Source: Betaproteobacteria bacterium
GTDB taxonomy: Bacteria > Pseudomonadota > Gammaproteobacteria > Burkholderiales > SG8-41
Direction of reading: 5' to 3'
DNA: 45,801 nt
Assembly: GCA_025353085.1 (NCBI GenBank)
Contig: JANXRI010000099.1
Location: forward strand, 1 to 45,801
The translations under genes and the position numbers were made by a program. Below the pieces are notes generated by a model, which was not told the DNA's origin, did no database searches, and saw nothing but the letters and a program-made list of their open reading frames with translations. Of this stretch, positions 16,096 through 24,729 are shown piece by piece (position 1 is the first letter of the stretch; every line of letters starts with the position of its first letter).

Positions 16096-16905
16096 CTAGT
16101 TAACGTTCCAGATCTGCCACCACGGTGCACTTTTGACGCCCTTGCCCGACAAATACTTGCTCTCCGGGAAGTTCGTTTTCATCACGCGCTCGGCGTCGTT
16201 GCGCAAGTCGGCCATGCCGAGTTTGTCGTATGCCTGCACCAGAATCAACAGCCCTTCTTCGTTCGCCGGCGCGTTGGGATAAGTTTTCAGCGCGTATTGC
16301 ACGCGGTTGGCGGCCGCCACGAACGCGCCTCGCTTCATGTAGTACTTCGCGACGTGAACCTCATGCGCGGCGAGAGAATTCACCAGATAACTCATGCGAT
16401 CAGTCGAATCCTGCGCGTATTTGCTGTCGGGAAAACGCGCGACGAGATCGCGAAACGCGTCGAATGATTCACGCGATGACTTGGGATCGCGCTCGGTCAT
16501 GTCCTGCCCGGAGAAGTTACTCGTAAGCTTGCCGAGAATGCCCAGGTCTTCGTTGAAGTTGGCAAGACCCTTCAAATAGTACGCATAGTCGACATTGGGA
16601 TGGTTCGGATGCAACTTGATGAACCGGTCGGCGGCAGCGAGCGCCGAAGTGACGTCTTTGTCCTTGTAATACGCGTAGGCAATTTCAAGCTGCGCCTGCT
16701 GAGCGTAGCGGCCGTACGGATAGCGCGCTTCCAGCTTTTCGTAGAGCTTGATCGCTTTTTCGTAACTGCCTTCGTTTAGATTCGTCTTGGCTTCCGAGTA
16801 CAATTTATTCGCGGACCAGCCGCGGGTTTCATCGTCGTTCTGCGCCGGCAAGAGCCCGCAGCCTGCCAGGCACAGCATCAGAATTAACGCTAAACTTGAA
16901 CGCAT
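16096..16905 (-). CDS. bamD: Outer membrane protein assembly factor BamD (lipoprotein)
   Basis: Essential lipoprotein of the BAM complex that inserts beta-barrel proteins into the outer membrane. The signal peptide LALILMLCLAGC ends in a type II lipobox (LAGC), with the lipidated Cys at residue 16 from the chosen start. The mature part carries TPR units (SYEKAIKLYEKLEARYPYGR, ALAAADRFIKLHPNHPNVDY, then SRESFDAFRDLVARFPDSKY and later ones). Met at 16911 is also possible, but AAGGA lies 8 nt before Met 16905 and only about 2 nt before Met 16911, favouring the shorter form. It is divergent to rluD with overlapping or touching 5' ends. A TATAAT on the minus strand (16940-16935) can serve as -10. 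Confidence 0.94.
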   Translation of the reverse strand: MRSSLALILMLCLAGCGLLPAQNDDETRGWSANKLYSEAKTNLNEGSYEKAIKLYEKLEARYPYGRYAQQAQLEIAYAYYKDKDVTSALAAADRFIKLHPNHPNVDYAYYLKGLANFNEDLGILGKLTSNFSGQDMTERDPKSSRESFDAFRDLVARFPDSKYAQDSTDRMSYLVNSLAAHEVHVAKYYMKRGAFVAAANRVQYALKTYPNAPANEEGLLILVQAYDKLGMADLRNDAERVMKTNFPESKYLSGKGVKSAPWWQIWNVN

Positions 16906-16909
16906 AACC

Positions 16910-17902
16910 ATGATCCTTGCGCGGAAATCGGCAAATTATAACGCATCGTCAACCGTCGACCTTCTGCGACTGGTAGTGCCCGCCAGTTGTGCCGGCCGGC
17001 GTTTAGACCAGGCGTTGTGCCTTTTGTTGCCGCAATTTTCACGCAGCCGGCTCGCGCAGTGGATCCGTGATTGCCGCGTCGAAGTCGACGGTGCTGCAGC
17101 ACTGCCTAAAACCAAAGTATGGGGCGGCGAAAAAGTTTCGGTTGACCCGGTCGCAGACCCTTCGACCACCACCGCCACTGCCGAAGACATCGCGCTTAAC
17201 GTCGTCCATGAAGACGCGGCTGTGCTCGTGATCGCGAAGCCCGCCGGACTTGTCGTGCATCCGGGTCGCGGCAACTGGAGCGGCACGCTTTTGAACGCAC
17301 TGCTCGCGCATGCGCCGCACCTCGCAACCTTGCCGCGCGCCGGCATCGTTCACCGGCTCGACAAGGAAACGAGCGGCTTACTCGTCGTCGCGAAATCGCT
17401 CGAAGCGCAAACGAGCCTGGTACGGCAACTACAGGCGCGGAGCGTGAAGCGCGAGTACCTGGCGCTCGTCCACGGGCGCGTCGCGCGCGATGGCAAAGTC
17501 GAAGCGCCGATCGGCCGCCATCCGGTGCAGCGCACCCGCATGGCGGTGGCGGCGCGGGGCCGCCCTGCCATCACGCATTACGAAGTGCTTAAACATTTTG
17601 CGCATGCGACCCTGTTGCGCTGCCGTCTCGAAACGGGACGCACGCACCAGATACGCGTGCACATGCAGTCGCTCGGCCATCCGCTCGTTGGCGATCCGGT
17701 TTACGGAAAAAAGCGCAGCGCCGACCCGCTGCTCGCGGCGTTCCCGCGCCAGGCGTTACACGCCGAGCGCCTGGAATTCATTCATCCCGCGAGTCTCGAA
17801 CCGGTGTCATGGCAGGCCGCGCCACCAGCCGATCTGCGTATTTTGATCGGCGCCCTCGAAGCGCAGCTAATCAGCGCCCTCGCAGCGCAGCCTTCTCTAT
17901 GA
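16910..17902 (+). CDS. rluD: 23S rRNA pseudouridine(1911/1915/1917) synthase RluD
   Basis: Converts three uridines in helix 69 of 23S rRNA to pseudouridine. The 330-residue protein has an S4-like RNA-binding domain (CAGRRLDQALCLLLPQFSRS, then RLAQWIRDCRVEVDG), the catalytic aspartate in IVHRLDKETSGLLVVAKS, and CRLETGRTHQIRVHMQSLGH. The ATG is the first plausible start, almost at the bamD start on the other strand. The longer frame back to 16787 lies inside bamD and is rejected. No good Shine-Dalgarno is seen. Its stop overlaps the pgeF start (ATGA). Confidence 0.94.
   Translation: MILARKSANYNASSTVDLLRLVVPASCAGRRLDQALCLLLPQFSRSRLAQWIRDCRVEVDGAAALPKTKVWGGEKVSVDPVADPSTTTATAEDIALNVVHEDAAVLVIAKPAGLVVHPGRGNWSGTLLNALLAHAPHLATLPRAGIVHRLDKETSGLLVVAKSLEAQTSLVRQLQARSVKREYLALVHGRVARDGKVEAPIGRHPVQRTRMAVAARGRPAITHYEVLKHFAHATLLRCRLETGRTHQIRVHMQSLGHPLVGDPVYGKKRSADPLLAAFPRQALHAERLEFIHPASLEPVSWQAAPPADLRILIGALEAQLISALAAQPSL
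16935..16940 (-). promoter_or_regulatory. Candidate -10 box for bamD
   Basis: TATAAT on the minus strand, 30 nt upstream of the bamD ATG and inside the first codons of rluD. No clear -35 at standard spacing. If used, the bamD promoter is embedded in the rluD coding region. Confidence 0.4.
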
Positions 17903-18642
17903 ATCCGCCGCACGACTGGATCGTACCCGACTGGCCTGCTCCGCCGGGCGTCGGCAGCCTGATCACCACGCGCAATGGCGGCGTCTCCGTGGGAGCGCAC
18001 CGGAGTTTCAATCTTGGTTTGCGCGCGGACGATGACCCGGTCGCCGTCGCCGCGAACCGCGCAATATTGCGGGCCCACTTACCGCAAGAGCCGGTATGGC
18101 TTAAGCAGGTGCATGGCGCCCGGGTCGTGCGCGCCGACCAAGTGACTGGCGAACCGGAAGCAGACGCTGCGTACACGCGGCAGGCGGCTACTGTCTGCAC
18201 CGTCATGGTCGCCGATTGCCTGCCAGTATTGTTATGCGATACAAACGCGAGCGTCGTCGGCGCTGCGCACGCCGGCTGGCGTGGCTTGAGTAGAGGCGTG
18301 CTCGAAAACACGATTGCGGCGATGAATGTGCCCGCACATGAATTGCTCGCGTTTCTCGGCCCGGCAATTGGTCCGGACGCATTTGAAGTCGGCGCCGACG
18401 TGCGCGACGCCTTTATCGCGGCCGACGCCGCTGCCGCTGCTGCGTTCTCGCCGTTGAGCGAGCGCAAGTGGCTGGCTGACTTATTCCTGCTCGCGCGCCA
18501 GCGTCTCGCTCGTCACGGCGTAAACCGGATATACGGCGGCGGCTTGTGCACGTTTCGAGACGCCGTCCGGTTTTACTCGTATCGGCGCGACAAAACGACC
18601 GGCCGCATGGCGGCCATGATCTGGCTCGCGCCCGCCGGATAA
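17899..18642 (+). CDS. pgeF: Peptidoglycan editing factor PgeF (multicopper polyphenol oxidase-like, YfiH family)
   Basis: A 247-residue YfiH/PgeF protein. The family has been linked to correcting misincorporated L-Ser in peptidoglycan precursors, and laccase or purine-nucleoside activities have also been reported. The metal-binding His/Cys motifs are in VMVADCLPVLLCDTNASVVG and AAHAGWRGLSRGVLENTI, with FLGPAIGPDAFEVGADVRDA and YSYRRDKTTGRMAAMIWL at the end. The ATG overlaps the rluD stop by 4 bp, the conserved rluD-pgeF pairing. The upstream in-frame extension to 17809 lies in rluD and is rejected. Confidence 0.93.
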   Translation: MNPPHDWIVPDWPAPPGVGSLITTRNGGVSVGAHRSFNLGLRADDDPVAVAANRAILRAHLPQEPVWLKQVHGARVVRADQVTGEPEADAAYTRQAATVCTVMVADCLPVLLCDTNASVVGAAHAGWRGLSRGVLENTIAAMNVPAHELLAFLGPAIGPDAFEVGADVRDAFIAADAAAAAAFSPLSERKWLADLFLLARQRLARHGVNRIYGGGLCTFRDAVRFYSYRRDKTTGRMAAMIWLAPAG

Positions 18643-18667
18643 ACACAGGAAGTCACGGCGCCTCGTT

Positions 18668-18673
18668 TATAAT
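18668..18673 (+). promoter_or_regulatory. Candidate -10 box for the ZIP transporter gene
   Basis: TATAAT 41 nt before the transporter ATG and 25 nt after the pgeF stop. The -35 region does not match consensus. Confidence 0.35.
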
Positions 18674-18714
18674 GCGCGCCTTTCATCAGGTCACGCACTC
18701 TTGGTGTCATCGAC

Positions 18715-19482
18715 ATGTCAGTAATTGCCTGGATCATCGTCACGAGCCTTATGGGCGGGTTGTTGAGTGTGGCCGCCGCCGCTGCCTTCGCGCTTAACGC
18801 GCGCACGGCGCACGTGCCGATGCTTATCAGTTACGCGGTCGGCGCGCTGCTCGGCGCGGTCTTTCTCGATATCCTGCCGCACGCGTTCTCGATGTCCGGC
18901 AATCCCGAGCACACCGCCGCCACTATTCTCGCCGGCATACTGCTTTTTTTCGTGCTCGAAAAACTGGTGCTCTGGCGGCATTGCCACGAAGAACAATGCG
19001 AAGCGCACGAGGCGCAACCGACCCAGCACGATCACGGCCGCAGTGGCCTGATGATTATGGTCGGCGACACGTTTCATAATTTCGTCGACGGCATTTTGAT
19101 CGCGGCCGCGTTCATGGCCGATGTAAAACTCGGCCTCGTGACGGCGATTGCGATCGTTGCCCACGAAATTCCGCAAGAGGTCGGCGATTTTCTGGTACTG
19201 CTGCATTCCGGCTACAGCAAACGTGCCGCACTGCTGTTCAATGCGCTGTCGAGCCTCGCCATGCTGGTCGGCGGCGTGCTCGCCTATTTTGCGCTGCAGA
19301 GCATGCAGCAATCGATTCCGGCGCTGCTTGCGCTCGCTGCAGCGAGCATGCTGTACGTCGCAGTCGCCGACCTCATTCCGGGTCTGCACCGGCGCCCGGA
19401 AATCAACGCGTCAATCCAGCAGGTCGGTCTGATCTGCACCGGCATCGCCACCATCTGGGGCGTCGGCGCTTTACTCCACTGA
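18715..19482 (+). CDS. ZIP family divalent metal transporter
   Basis: Inner-membrane zinc/iron permease, 255 residues with about eight hydrophobic segments. The metal-path helices are present: GDTFHNFVDGILIAAAF (TM4) and IVAHEIPQEVGDFLVLLHSG (TM5), which carry the conserved His, Asn, Asp and Glu ligands. A cytoplasmic loop rich in His and Cys (RHCHEEQCEAHEAQPTQHDH) precedes TM4, as in many ZIPs. It is ZupT/GufA-like, but the metal preference cannot be read from sequence. A TATAAT precedes it. phaC follows after 73 bp. Confidence 0.9.
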   Translation: MSVIAWIIVTSLMGGLLSVAAAAAFALNARTAHVPMLISYAVGALLGAVFLDILPHAFSMSGNPEHTAATILAGILLFFVLEKLVLWRHCHEEQCEAHEAQPTQHDHGRSGLMIMVGDTFHNFVDGILIAAAFMADVKLGLVTAIAIVAHEIPQEVGDFLVLLHSGYSKRAALLFNALSSLAMLVGGVLAYFALQSMQQSIPALLALAAASMLYVAVADLIPGLHRRPEINASIQQVGLICTGIATIWGVGALLH

Positions 19483-19555
19483 TGGCGCAACGCGCGACGC
19501 TTGACACCCCCTATACCCAAACGCAGAATCGTCTTAATCCCGCCCGCACTTCGAC

Positions 19556-21319
19556 ATGAAACAGACCGGTAACAACTTTAATTCGCCGCCCGCATCCGAG
19601 CAGGCCTTGTTCGACGGACTTTCCAATGCGAGCCGGCAATTCGTCGATCGCATCGTCGATTCCATGTCGGCAGCGCAGGGAGCGGATGCGTCCGAGATGT
19701 TGCGCGCTCTCACCGCGGGCCTGAGCAGCGACCAGGCGCGGCGCGGCGAACTGCAAGAACGTTATTACCGCCAACATCTCGAATTGTGGATGAACCTTGC
19801 TCGTGCTGGCGACGAGGCCGCCGCACCGGCGCCGGTCGCGGTACCCGAGCCGGGCGACCGGCGCTTTCATGCGCCGGAATGGAAGTCGCTGCCCTATTTC
19901 GATTACCTCAAACAGGCGTATCTCATCAATTCGCGCTGGCTCACCGACATGGTGGAAGCCACGCAATTGGCCGAGCCCGCGAAAAAGAAGCTGCGGTTCT
20001 TCGCGCACCAGCTCATCGACGCCGCCGCGCCGGCTAATTTCGCATCGACGAATCCTGAGGTGATCAAGCTGGCCGCCGCGACCAAGGGCGAGAGCCTTGC
20101 GCGCGGACTCGAGCACCTGCGTGAAGATGCGCAAAAAGGCCGCATTTCGATGACCGATGAATCGGCGTTCGAAATCGGCCGCAATATCGCGCTGACGCCC
20201 GGCGCAGTCATCTTTGAAAACGACCTGATGCAGTTGATTCAATATACGCCGTCGACCGGGAAAGTTTTCGCGCGCCCGCTGGTGATGGTGCCGCCTTGCA
20301 TTAACAAGTATTACATCCTCGATTTGCAGCCAGACAATTCGTACGTGCGCTACGTGGTCTCACAAGGCTACACGGTGTTTATGGTGTCGTGGCGCAATGT
20401 GCCCGCGAGCATGGGACATCTGACGTGGGATCAGTATGTGGAAGACGGCGTAATCAAGGCACTCGACATCGCGCGCGACGTGTGCGGCGTCGCCCAGGTC
20501 AACGTGCTCGGGTTTTGCGTCGGCGGCACGCTCGTGGGTGCGGCGCTTGCAGTGTTGGCCGCCCGGGGCAACCCGGCGGCGGCGAGCGCGACACTGCTCA
20601 CGACGATGCTCGATTTCAGCGACCCTGGCGATTTATCCGTGTACATTGACGAAGCGTATGTTCGCCAGCGCGAGCGCGACGCCGCGAAAGGCGGCGTATT
20701 GCGCGGGAAAGAACTTGCCATGACTTTTTCGAGCCTGCGCGCCAACGATCTTATCTGGAACTACGTCGTCAATAATTACCTTAAAGGCGCCAACCCGCCG
20801 GCCTTCGACCTCCTGTACTGGAACAGCGACAGCACCAATCTGCCCGGCGCCATGTTCGCTTACTACATCCGCAACACGTACCTCGAAAACAATCTTCGCC
20901 GCCGCGGCAAGCTCACGATGTGCGGCGAGCGCATCGATCTCGAGAGCGTGACAGTCCCGACGTATATTCTGGCGACGCGAGAGGATCATATTGTGCCGTG
21001 GAAGACCGCCTATCAGAGCACCCGGCTACTGGGCGGAGATATTAAATTTGTGCTCGCGAGCAGCGGCCATATTGCGGGCGTCGTCAATCCACCGGCGAAA
21101 AAAAGGCGCAATCACTGGCTTAACACCGGGCTGCCCGCCACTGCGGACGCATGGTTCGCAGAGGCAACCTCGTGTGCGGGAAGTTGGTGGCCTGACTGGA
21201 TAAACTGGCTGGCCGAACATGGCGGCAAAGAGAGCGAAGCGCCGGCGACGCCGGGGAATGAAAACTATCCAGCGCTCGAACCGGCGCCCGGGCGCTATGT
21301 GCGAGAGCGTTGCGATTAA
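19556..21319 (+). CDS. phaC: Class I poly(3-hydroxyalkanoate) synthase
   Basis: Polymerises 3-hydroxyacyl-CoA (usually 3-hydroxybutyryl-CoA) into storage polyester on granules. The 587-residue length fits class I. The lipase-like box VLGFCVGGT holds the nucleophile Cys321. The catalytic Asp477 (TREDHIVPWKTAYQ) and His505 (SSGHIAGVVNPP) complete the triad, close to C319/D480/H508 of Cupriavidus necator. The N-terminal domain includes NPEVIKLAAATKGESLARGL and TDESAFEIGRNIALTPGAVI. phaB and phaR follow; no phaA thiolase is in the window. Confidence 0.97.
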   Translation: MKQTGNNFNSPPASEQALFDGLSNASRQFVDRIVDSMSAAQGADASEMLRALTAGLSSDQARRGELQERYYRQHLELWMNLARAGDEAAAPAPVAVPEPGDRRFHAPEWKSLPYFDYLKQAYLINSRWLTDMVEATQLAEPAKKKLRFFAHQLIDAAAPANFASTNPEVIKLAAATKGESLARGLEHLREDAQKGRISMTDESAFEIGRNIALTPGAVIFENDLMQLIQYTPSTGKVFARPLVMVPPCINKYYILDLQPDNSYVRYVVSQGYTVFMVSWRNVPASMGHLTWDQYVEDGVIKALDIARDVCGVAQVNVLGFCVGGTLVGAALAVLAARGNPAAASATLLTTMLDFSDPGDLSVYIDEAYVRQRERDAAKGGVLRGKELAMTFSSLRANDLIWNYVVNNYLKGANPPAFDLLYWNSDSTNLPGAMFAYYIRNTYLENNLRRRGKLTMCGERIDLESVTVPTYILATREDHIVPWKTAYQSTRLLGGDIKFVLASSGHIAGVVNPPAKKRRNHWLNTGLPATADAWFAEATSCAGSWWPDWINWLAEHGGKESEAPATPGNENYPALEPAPGRYVRERCD

Positions 21320-21398
21320 AGTCGATGCAACCGTCTGCGGACGCTTCGTGATAGGCTGGTTTTTTGCAGTCAGGATTCTATAAACGGAGGAGCAATTT

Positions 21399-22142
21399 AT
21401 GACTCAACGTGTAGCACTCGTCACCGGCGGCATGGGCGGATTGGGCGAGGCCATCTGCATCAAGCTGTCTAAAATGGGATATACCGTCGTCACCACGTAT
21501 TCACCAGGCAACAAGAAGTCCGGCGAGTGGCTCGAGGAAATGAAGAAACAAGGCTACGCGTTTCGCGCAGTACCGGCGGACGTCGGTGACTATGAGGCCT
21601 GCGCCAAAGCAGCCCGGCAGGTCGAACAGGAAGTGGGCGCGATCGACGTGCTCGTCAACAACGCGGGCATCACGCGCGACATGACCTTCAAAAAAATGGG
21701 CAAAGTCGACTGGCAGGCCGTCATGAGCACGAATCTCGACAGCGTGTTCAACATGACCAAGGCGGTGCTGGACGGCATGGTCGATCGCGGCTGGGGTCGC
21801 GTCATCAATGTGTCGTCGGTCAACGGGCAAAAAGGCGCGTTCGGCCAGACCAACTATTCGGCGGCGAAGGCCGGCATGCATGGATTCACCAAGGCCCTTG
21901 CGCTCGAAGTCGCCAAAAAAGGCGTAACCGTCAACACCATCTCGCCCGGCTACATCGGCACCAAGATGGTCATGGCGATTCCCAAGGATGTGCTCGATAC
22001 GAAAATTGTCCCGCAGATTCCGGTCGGCCGGCTGGGCAAACCCGAGGAAGTGGCCGGCCTGGTTGCTTACCTGTGCTCGGACGAAGCGGCATTCGTCACC
22101 GGCGCCAATATCGCGATCAACGGCGGTCAGCACATGCAATAG
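21399..22142 (+). CDS. phaB: Acetoacetyl-CoA reductase (NADPH)
   Basis: Reduces acetoacetyl-CoA to (R)-3-hydroxybutyryl-CoA for PhaC. A 247-residue short-chain dehydrogenase with the nucleotide-binding ALVTGGMGGLGEAICIKLSK, VLVNNAGITRDMTFKKM, catalytic Ser in VINVSSVNGQKGAFGQ, and Tyr/Lys in TNYSAAKAGMHGFTKAL, followed by NTISPGYIGTKMV. The ribosome binding site GGAGG lies 8 nt before the ATG, the strongest in this block. It lies 79 bp after phaC. Confidence 0.96.
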   Translation: MTQRVALVTGGMGGLGEAICIKLSKMGYTVVTTYSPGNKKSGEWLEEMKKQGYAFRAVPADVGDYEACAKAARQVEQEVGAIDVLVNNAGITRDMTFKKMGKVDWQAVMSTNLDSVFNMTKAVLDGMVDRGWGRVINVSSVNGQKGAFGQTNYSAAKAGMHGFTKALALEVAKKGVTVNTISPGYIGTKMVMAIPKDVLDTKIVPQIPVGRLGKPEEVAGLVAYLCSDEAAFVTGANIAINGGQHMQ

Positions 22143-22168
22143 CGCAGCGGTGGTATCAACCGCCGCGC

Positions 22169-22174
22169 TATAAT
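22169..22174 (+). promoter_or_regulatory. Candidate -10 box for phaR
   Basis: TATAAT 69 nt before the phaR ATG in the 100-bp phaB-phaR spacer. This would let the repressor be transcribed separately from phaCB. No good -35 is visible. Confidence 0.35.
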
Positions 22175-22242
22175 CGTGCAATGCAAAATGCCCTGTTTTC
22201 CGACTATGATCGCGCTACCAAAGTACGCCCCGGGGGCAGGAC

Positions 22243-22881
22243 ATGAGTGAAGCCGTCAGAATCATCAAGAAATACCCGAATCGCCGGCTTTATGACACGA
22301 CGACCAGCATTTACATCACGCTTGCGGACGTGAAGAAACTGGTCCTTGAAAACATCACTTTTAAAGTCGAGGACGCCAAGACCAAAGACGATCTGACGCG
22401 CAGCATTCTGCTGCAGATCATTCTCGAGGAAGAAAGCGGCAACGGCGCGCCGATGTTTTCGAGCGATATGCTATCCAAGATCATCCGCTTCTACGGCAAC
22501 GCGATGCAGGGCATGATGAGTAATTATCTGGAAAAGAACGTGCAGACTTTCGTCGAGATTCAGAAAAAACTGCAGGCCCAGTCGAGCGCGATGTACGGCG
22601 GCACGGCAATGCCCAACCCTGACGCCTATAGTGAATTTCTGAAAATGCAAGGGCCGGCCATTCAGGGCCTCATGGGCAGTTATCTCGAGCAAAGCGCCAA
22701 CTCTTTTCTCGAAATGCAGCAACAGATGAAAAAACAGTCGCGCAATCTGTTCGGCGCATTCCCTTTCCCCAATTTTGCCGCCGCCAATCCCTTTACGCCG
22801 CCGGTGCGGGAAAGCGCCGCCGATCAATCTGAAAGCTCTGCTCCACCCAAGGATGAAGACGGCGATAAAAAAGGCGGCTGA
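22243..22881 (+). CDS. phaR: Polyhydroxyalkanoate synthesis repressor PhaR
   Basis: DNA-binding repressor that also binds PHB granules and relieves phasin gene repression when polymer is made. The N-terminal PHB accumulation regulator DNA-binding domain is clear (RIIKKYPNRRLYDTTTSIYI, then TLADVKKLVLENITFKVEDA). Two granule-binding repeat regions follow (SKIIRFYGNAMQGMMSNYLE and PAIQGLMGSYLEQSANSFLE), and the charged tail is low-complexity. 212 residues. GGGGG lies 7 nt before the ATG. Its 3' end overlaps the rimO start by 29 bp. Confidence 0.95.
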   Translation: MSEAVRIIKKYPNRRLYDTTTSIYITLADVKKLVLENITFKVEDAKTKDDLTRSILLQIILEEESGNGAPMFSSDMLSKIIRFYGNAMQGMMSNYLEKNVQTFVEIQKKLQAQSSAMYGGTAMPNPDAYSEFLKMQGPAIQGLMGSYLEQSANSFLEMQQQMKKQSRNLFGAFPFPNFAAANPFTPPVRESAADQSESSAPPKDEDGDKKGG

Positions 22882-24244
22882 GGCAAGACTGACGGCGACA
22901 AAAACGGCGCCGGAAAAGCAGCGCAAGCGGCCGCCTGCAGCGCCCAGGATCGGATTCGTTTCCCTCGGTTGCCCCAAAGCTCTCGTTGATTCGGAGCGCA
23001 TCCTCACGCAGCTACGGGCCGAGGGATATTTGGTAGCGCCCAGTTATAAGGACGCCGATCTCGTCGTCGTCAACACCTGCGGCTTCATCGACAGCGCGGT
23101 TGAAGAATCGCTTGATGCAATCGGCGAGGCACTGGCTGAAAACGGCAAAGTCATCGTGACGGGTTGTCTCGGCGCGCGCGGCAGCGTCGTCAAGGACGCG
23201 CATCCGCGCGTGCTCGCTGTCACTGGACCGCACGCGACCGACGAGGTCATGCGGGCCGTGCACGCGCACCTGCCGCAACCGCATGATCCGCACACCGACC
23301 TGATCCCGGCGCAAGGAATCAAGCTGACGCCGCGTCATTACGCGTATCTGAAGATCGCGGAAGGCTGCAATCATCGCTGCACTTTTTGCATTATCCCGTC
23401 GATGCGCGGGGATCTCGTGAGCCGCCCGGTCGGCGACGTCATGCAGGAAGCTGAAAACCTCGTGAAGGCCGGCGTTAAAGAACTGCTCGTGATTTCGCAG
23501 GACACCAGTGCCTACGGCGTCGACGTCAAATATCGCACCGGCTTCTGGGGCGGCCGCCCGCTTAAAACCCGCATGACCGAACTTGCGGCCGCACTGGGCG
23601 AACTCGGCGTGTGGGTGCGTCTGCATTATGTCTATCCATACCCGCATGTCGATGAGGTTCTGCCGCTGATGCACGCGGAGAAAATTCTGCCTTACCTCGA
23701 TGTGCCGTTCCAGCACGCGAGCCCGCGCATTCTCAAAGCGATGAAGCGCCCGGCCAATTCCGAGAACAATCTCGCGCGCATCCGGCACTGGCGGGAAATC
23801 TGTCCGGCGCTTACGATCCGCAGTACGTTCATTGTCGGTTTCCCCGGTGAAACCGACGAAGAATTCGAGCAGTTGCTTGAATTCATCGAAGACGCGCAAC
23901 TCGATCGCGTCGGCTGCTTTACGTATTCGCCGGTCGAAGGCGCGACCGCCAATGCACTTGCGCACCACGTGCCCGAAGCGCTCAAGGAAGAACGCAAAGC
24001 CCGTTTCATGGCGGCGCAGGCGATTGTCAGCACCGCGCGACTGGAACGCAAAGTGGGCAAGACTCTGCGCGTGTTGATCGACCATGCCGATGACCACAGC
24101 GTAATCGCGCGCAGCAGCGCCGACGCGCCGGAAATCGACGGCGTCGTGTACCTCAAGCCCGCGCGCGGCCTCGTCGCCGGCGAATTCGCGACCGTACGCG
24201 TAACGCGCTCCAATGAACACGATCTATGGGGCGAAGTGGTCTAA
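22853..24244 (+). CDS. rimO: Ribosomal protein uS12 methylthiotransferase RimO
   Basis: Radical-SAM enzyme that methylthiolates Asp89 of ribosomal protein S12 using two 4Fe-4S clusters. The N-terminal MTTase domain carries its cysteines in IGFVSLGCPKALVDSERIL, LVVVNTCGFIDSAVEESL and VIVTGCLGARGSV. The radical-SAM motif is CNHRCTFCIIPSMRGDLVSR. A TRAM domain closes the protein. About 463 residues from this ATG, with a lysine/alanine-rich N-terminal tail before the MTTase domain. It is the only ATG between the phaR end and the conserved core. The longer frame back to 22775 is inside phaR and rejected. Confidence 0.95.
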   Translation: MKTAIKKAAEARLTATKTAPEKQRKRPPAAPRIGFVSLGCPKALVDSERILTQLRAEGYLVAPSYKDADLVVVNTCGFIDSAVEESLDAIGEALAENGKVIVTGCLGARGSVVKDAHPRVLAVTGPHATDEVMRAVHAHLPQPHDPHTDLIPAQGIKLTPRHYAYLKIAEGCNHRCTFCIIPSMRGDLVSRPVGDVMQEAENLVKAGVKELLVISQDTSAYGVDVKYRTGFWGGRPLKTRMTELAAALGELGVWVRLHYVYPYPHVDEVLPLMHAEKILPYLDVPFQHASPRILKAMKRPANSENNLARIRHWREICPALTIRSTFIVGFPGETDEEFEQLLEFIEDAQLDRVGCFTYSPVEGATANALAHHVPEALKEERKARFMAAQAIVSTARLERKVGKTLRVLIDHADDHSVIARSSADAPEIDGVVYLKPARGLVAGEFATVRVTRSNEHDLWGEVV

Positions 24245-24317
24245 CGTCAAGGTAGAGGTAGAGGTCGCGCCCGTATCGGGCGGCGTAGCGAAAAAAAGTC
24301 ACGCACAGAAAGCCATC

Positions 24318-24701
24318 ATGTGGCAACGCATTTTGAGCCGGGCCCGCCAACTCAAAGCTGAAACCATCACGCTGTGGTTCTGCTGTAAACACCCGGCAAC
24401 GCCAATGGCCGCAAAAATTCTGGCGACGATCGTCGTCGCTTACGCGCTCTCGCCAATCGACCTCATACCGGATTTCATTCCGGTGATCGGTTATCTCGAC
24501 GATGTGATCCTGATTCCGATCGGCATCTATTTCACTTTGAAACTGGTTCCGCAGCCGATAATCGACGAGTGCCGCGGCAAAGCTCGCGTCTGGCTCGAAG
24601 CGCGCCAGGCCAAACCGCGTAATTACATGGCGGCCGGCGTGATCGTCATCGTATGGCTATGCCTGCTGTGGTGGGTCTGGCGCTGGTACAAGGGAAGCTG
24701 A
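24318..24701 (+). CDS. YkvA-like DUF1232 membrane protein
   Basis: A 127-residue membrane protein of the YkvA/DUF1232 group, recognised by LATIVVAYALSPIDLIPDFI, then PVIGYLDDVILIPIGIYFTL. A final hydrophobic segment rich in tryptophan follows (VIVIVWLCLLWWVWRWYKG). Function unknown. I chose the Met of MWQRILSRARQLK; the frame is open to an ATG at 24213, overlapping rimO by 32 bp, but the extra residues look non-conserved. It converges on the helicase gene with a 28-bp gap. Confidence 0.8.
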   Translation: MWQRILSRARQLKAETITLWFCCKHPATPMAAKILATIVVAYALSPIDLIPDFIPVIGYLDDVILIPIGIYFTLKLVPQPIIDECRGKARVWLEARQAKPRNYMAAGVIVIVWLCLLWWVWRWYKGS

Positions 24702-24729
24702 GCGCACCTGCGAGGTCAGGGACCGCGCT

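Noticed and set aside
23012..24220. 402-codon open frame antisense to rimO
   Set aside because: It is opposite a strongly conserved gene and shows shadow-frame composition with no family features.
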